Under the pieces are notes generated by a model. The model was not told the origin of the DNA and did not search any database. It saw only the letters and a list, made by a program, of their open reading frames with translations. Positions 25,015-26,917 of a stretch of 26,917 bases of DNA are shown one piece after another (the first letter of the stretch is position 1; every line of letters starts with the position of its first letter). Position numbers and translations under genes: made by a program. The DNA comes from an uncultured Collinsella sp. (GTDB lineage Bacteria > Actinomycetota > Coriobacteriia > Coriobacteriales > Coriobacteriaceae). The stretch spans positions 1 to 26,917 of the forward strand of contig URFU01000015.1 of assembly GCA_900547125.1 (NCBI GenBank), read 5' to 3'.

Positions 25015-25569
25015 CGTACGACTCCGAGATGTCATCGTAATCGTAGGACCCGGCGAGCCCGCTGCGCCTGATGAATCCGTCGAAGTCGTCGTCGACGGCC
25101 CCCTGCTCGTCGAAGTAGGAGCGGTATTCGCCGAAGCTGAAGGGGAGGATGTGTACCTCCCCGTGGCGCCCTGTGAACAGGGTTGCCAGGTCCGAACTCA
25201 GGAGGAACGCGTTCGATCCCGTGAGGTAGATATCCCATCCGCCACGTGCGTGAATGCTGTTAATTGCTTTCTCGAAACCCTCGCACAGCTGCATCTCGTC
25301 GATGAAGAGACGGTTGCGGGCGCCCTCTTTGTGCCGCTCTATGATTTCGCGATGCAGCGCTGGTACTCGAGCAGCGGCTCGTTGTCGAGGTCCAGCAGAT
25401 CGATGTAGACGTTGTTGGAGGATGGGTCCCTCCGAGCAACGGAGGCGGAGAACGCCTTCATAAGCTCGGACCTACCAGAGCGGCGCATCCCCGTGATCAC
25501 CTTGATGTCCCGGGTGCCCTCGAGCGCCCAAAGCCGCTCCATGTACGTATTACGGTCTACCCATGCCAT
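25015..25569 (-). pseudogene. AAA/DUF4143-type ATPase fragment, frameshifted and truncated
   Basis: Remnant of the same ATPase type as the gene at 15892. The first frame starts at ATG 25569 (AWVDRNTYMERL) and has a Walker A of GMRRSGRS, where the invariant Lys is Arg. It runs to YIDLLDLDNEPLLEYQ and stops at 25339. A one-base shift near 25355-25365 moves to the frame reading LHREIIERHKEGARNRLFID, the Walker B region, then SNAFLLSSDLATLFTGRHGE and a PFSFGEYRSYF segment. It ends at about 25015 without the C-terminal DUF4143 domain. Loss of the Walker lysine, the frameshift and the truncation all argue that it is non-functional. Confidence 0.85.
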
Positions 25570-25577
25570 CATCTACT

Positions 25578-25628
25578 CCCTCTCGGTTTCGAAACTTGAA
25601 TTTTTTTGAAGTTTCGAAACCGAGAGGG
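25578..25628 (-). repeat. Perfect 20-bp inverted repeat covering the ribosome site of the ATPase remnant
   Basis: Two perfect 20-nt arms (25578-25597 and 25609-25628) flank an 11-nt centre containing seven T. On the minus strand the 3' arm ends in GAGAGGG, which is part of the ribosome site of the downstream start, so the hairpin would hide it. It could act as a leader attenuator, a terminator, or a mobile-element end. It sits exactly between two decayed genes. Confidence 0.75.
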
Positions 25629-25649
25629 CAATATACGCAAGGACACGTC

Positions 25650-25920
25650 GGAGGGGGTAGGCCCCAGCCATGTCATGTCGGCAGAAGCCCTCGACCGGCG
25701 GCACGACGAAGTCGAAATAGCCCTCGATTTCCCGCGGGCCCGTCTTCGAAATCTTGATGGTATATGCGACGCCGTAGAGTATCGGCAACGCGTTCTGCTA
25801 CGCGCCGCCTTCGGCATTGGGATCGCCCTTGCCCCGCACGGCAACGTAGCTCATAGACGGAACGGCAGGATGCTCGGCTTGTCAGGCGGTTTGCCCGTGA
25901 TGTTGTAGCGCACCGTAGAC
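25650..25920 (-). pseudogene. GyrI-like small-molecule-binding domain remnant
   Basis: On the minus strand the readings YNITGKPPDKPSIL, then MSYVAVRGKGDPNAEGGA, TAG, then QNALPILYGVAYTIKISKTG and EGYFDFVVPPVEGF match the order of the GyrI-like domain proteins seen in many Firmicutes and Actinobacteria (PSIV, then GKGDPN, then LYG.AYTIK, EGYF..VVPPLEG). A frameshift lies between the first two parts, and an in-frame TAG (GCGTAGCAG, where Tyr is typical) splits the next two. The C-terminal half is gone; the sequence runs into the inverted repeat at 25628. The domain normally binds hydrophobic drugs or serves as an effector module. I am confident about the family, less about the exact boundaries. 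Confidence 0.7.
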
Positions 25921-26004
25921 GCTGATGGAGATGGCTGCGCGCGGGTACGGGCGCGCCGCCGCACCTCATGGCTTGCTTCTCGGATATTTGGAGCGCGCGG
26001 CGTT

Positions 26005-26028
26005 CAAAAATGCGGAGCGACTCCGCAT
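26005..26028 (-). terminator. Intrinsic terminator of the toxin-like gene
   Basis: On the minus strand a perfect 8-bp stem (ATGCGGAG, loop TCG, CTCCGCAT) is followed by TTTTG. It lies 24 nt after the stop of the toxin-like gene. Confidence 0.75.
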
Positions 26029-26052
26029 GGCTCGAGACTGAGCCGAGGTGCC

Positions 26053-26501
26053 CTACTTCTCGCTCTCCAGCAGCCCCACGATGCGGTCGATGTCGACGGC
26101 AAAGCGAGGCCTTCCCTCGCGCTCGTAGCGGTCGAGGTATGCCTGGCACTCGGAGACGATGCGCTTGGTGTTGCCGTCGATGATGCGCTGGAGCGTCTCG
26201 TAGTAGGCCGAGCCCTCGGTCCTGAAGCGGCGCTGGTAGGCCTTGGTTATGGGGAACATCTTGATGTAGTGGATGCCGTGGCGGCAGCCGGGGCGCGTCG
26301 TGGGGCGGGGTGGCAACGCAAAGTGCTGGTCTTTGGGCACGTTAGGGGCGATGTTGGAACGCAGCGGCACGGCGAAGTCCCTGCGCTTTCCGTGGAAACG
26401 CAGCCTCACCACCACGATGCAGGGGCGATTGTGCTTAAGCATGAGCTCGCGGTCGCCCTCGACGAGGTCGAAAAAGTCCTGGGGGTGGATACGATCTTCA
26501 T
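26053..26501 (-). CDS. ToxN/AbiQ-like endoribonuclease toxin, start displaced by a likely frameshift
   Basis: Basic protein of about 150 residues. The core reads RPCIVVVRLRFHGKRRDFAV then PLRSNIAPNVPKDQHF, with HYIKMFPITKAYQRRFR and a C-terminal helix QAYLDRYEREGR. Two beta strands joined by a basic loop, PLRS, then a FPI strand resemble type III toxins (ToxN/AbiQ). This is recognised by layout, not strong identity. The expected start is ATG 26501 (MKIV), with GGGGG 8 nt upstream, but this ATG is one base out of frame with the rest (DRIHPQDFFDLVEGDREL). In frame the reading is open from a GTG at 26595 with no ribosome site. A single indel near 26490 would restore MKIV joined to IHPQDFFDL. No tandem RNA antitoxin repeats are visible upstream; only a 6-bp GC hairpin at 26527-26550. 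It may be inactive, or an orphan. Confidence 0.4.
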
Positions 26502-26526
26502 CGGTTACGCCCCCTTCATACGAAGC

Positions 26527-26550
26527 GGGGCCCGCATCGCTGCAGGCCCC
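26527..26550 (-). promoter_or_regulatory. GC hairpin upstream of the toxin-like gene
   Basis: GGGGCC (26527-26532) pairs with GGCCCC (26545-26550) around a 12-nt loop. In type III toxin-antitoxin loci a terminator-like hairpin lies between antitoxin RNA and toxin gene. This one is in the right place, but no T tract or repeat array accompanies it. Confidence 0.3.
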
Positions 26551-26600
26551 TACAGGTGGACGATATTCTACGCCTCGCGGCACCCCGTCGCCCACGGAGG

Positions 26601-26762
26601 TTAAACGTACACGTAAGCCGTACTCTGAAAGCCGCGGCTTCCGGCAAGTAGCTTATACCACGAAAGGTCGCTTTCAATGCGCATGGCTCGCAAAATAACA
26701 CTCGCTGGGCCGTCACCCCTGATCTTCTCGACCGTCTCCTCCGGGTACTTATTGCGTGCCAC
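26601..26762 (-). pseudogene. TetR-type regulator stub fused to unrelated sequence
   Basis: A GTG at 26762, behind GGAGG at about 5 nt, starts ARNKYPEETVEKI, which is the usual opening of TetR/AcrR regulators in Coriobacteriia and Clostridia. After 14 codons (26721) the homology ends and the frame runs on through RGDGPASVIL to a TAA at 26601, giving 53 residues with no helix-turn-helix. This looks like a deletion junction. Upstream are a TATGTT -10-like element and a perfect 12-bp palindrome (26780-26791), which would be the operator of the lost regulator. The remaining sequence to the window end contains only a short CACCATGGATGGTG palindrome and no gene. Confidence 0.55.
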
Positions 26763-26779
26763 GGGCACCTCCGTCCTTG

Positions 26780-26791
26780 TTATCGCGATAA
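26780..26791. promoter_or_regulatory. 12-bp palindrome TTATCGCGATAA, probable TetR operator
   Basis: Perfect palindrome between a possible -10 (TATGTT on the minus strand) and the GGAGG of the TetR stub. This position fits an autoregulatory operator left behind after the regulator gene was truncated. Confidence 0.45.
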
Positions 26792-26917
26792 ACATACCAT
26801 GAGTGGCGTACGGGTCGAGAAGGTCTGGCGCCAAAAGAGTCCAACGGCCGTTACAGCTTCGTTAGAAACGCGCCCCACCATGGATGGTGAACCCGAAAGG
26901 TAAGGCGCGCGGGCACG

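Noticed and set aside
26600..26917. Type III antitoxin RNA repeats upstream of the toxin-like gene
   Set aside because: I looked for tandem repeats of about 30-50 nt on the minus strand and found none; the stretch is a TetR stub and its promoter region.

Overview
The window is high-GC bacterial DNA, densely coding on both strands. Second-set topoisomerase genes, a NapH-like ferredoxin/TlpA redox cluster, DUF4143 ATPases, an LAxTG-type surface protein and many aldo/keto reductases suggest an Actinomycetota member of the Coriobacteriia, probably Collinsella or a close relative. The genus is inferred from gene content only. I see no rRNA, tRNA, CRISPR array, transposase or phage structural gene.

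Layout. (1) 1-1913, minus strand: a redox operon of a 48-residue CD1871A-type CXXC membrane peptide, a NapH-like polyferredoxin membrane protein and a TlpA-like lipoprotein cut by the window start. (2) 2004-3826, plus strand, divergent: an OmpR-type response regulator and histidine kinase overlapping by 4 nt. (3) 3895-4899: a LuxR-type regulator. (4) 5055-9422: a very large Tat-exported, LAGTG-anchored surface protein whose frame is broken by one TAA just after the signal peptide. (5) 9513-10425, minus: a membrane protein and Xre regulator pair behind a near-consensus promoter flanked by an inverted repeat. (6) 10762-11322, minus: a maltose/galactoside-type acetyltransferase. (7) 11510-15793, plus: ParE-like and ParC-like subunits of a second type IIA topoisomerase. 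(8) 15892-17181, minus: an AAA/DUF4143 ATPase. (9) 17362-20494: flavodoxin-family reductase, alpha/beta hydrolase and carboxymuconolactone decarboxylase-cupin fusion, facing a MerR regulator across an overlapping MerR-type promoter. (10) 20727-24975: LysR regulator divergent from an aldo/keto reductase, a flavodoxin remnant, a second aldo/keto reductase and an iron alcohol dehydrogenase. (11) 24976-26917: a gene graveyard with a frameshifted DUF4143 ATPase fragment, a GyrI-like remnant, a ToxN/AbiQ-like toxin gene with a displaced start, and a TetR N-terminal stub.

How genes work together. The first two blocks look like one unit: the divergent two-component system sits beside, and may control, a membrane thiol-redox pathway in which the polyferredoxin would pass electrons through the small CXXC protein to the TlpA lipoprotein. 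The MerR and LysR blocks look like two adjacent carbonyl/aldehyde stress or reduction modules. The MerR protein has a cysteine at position 52, where AdhR-type aldehyde sensors have theirs.
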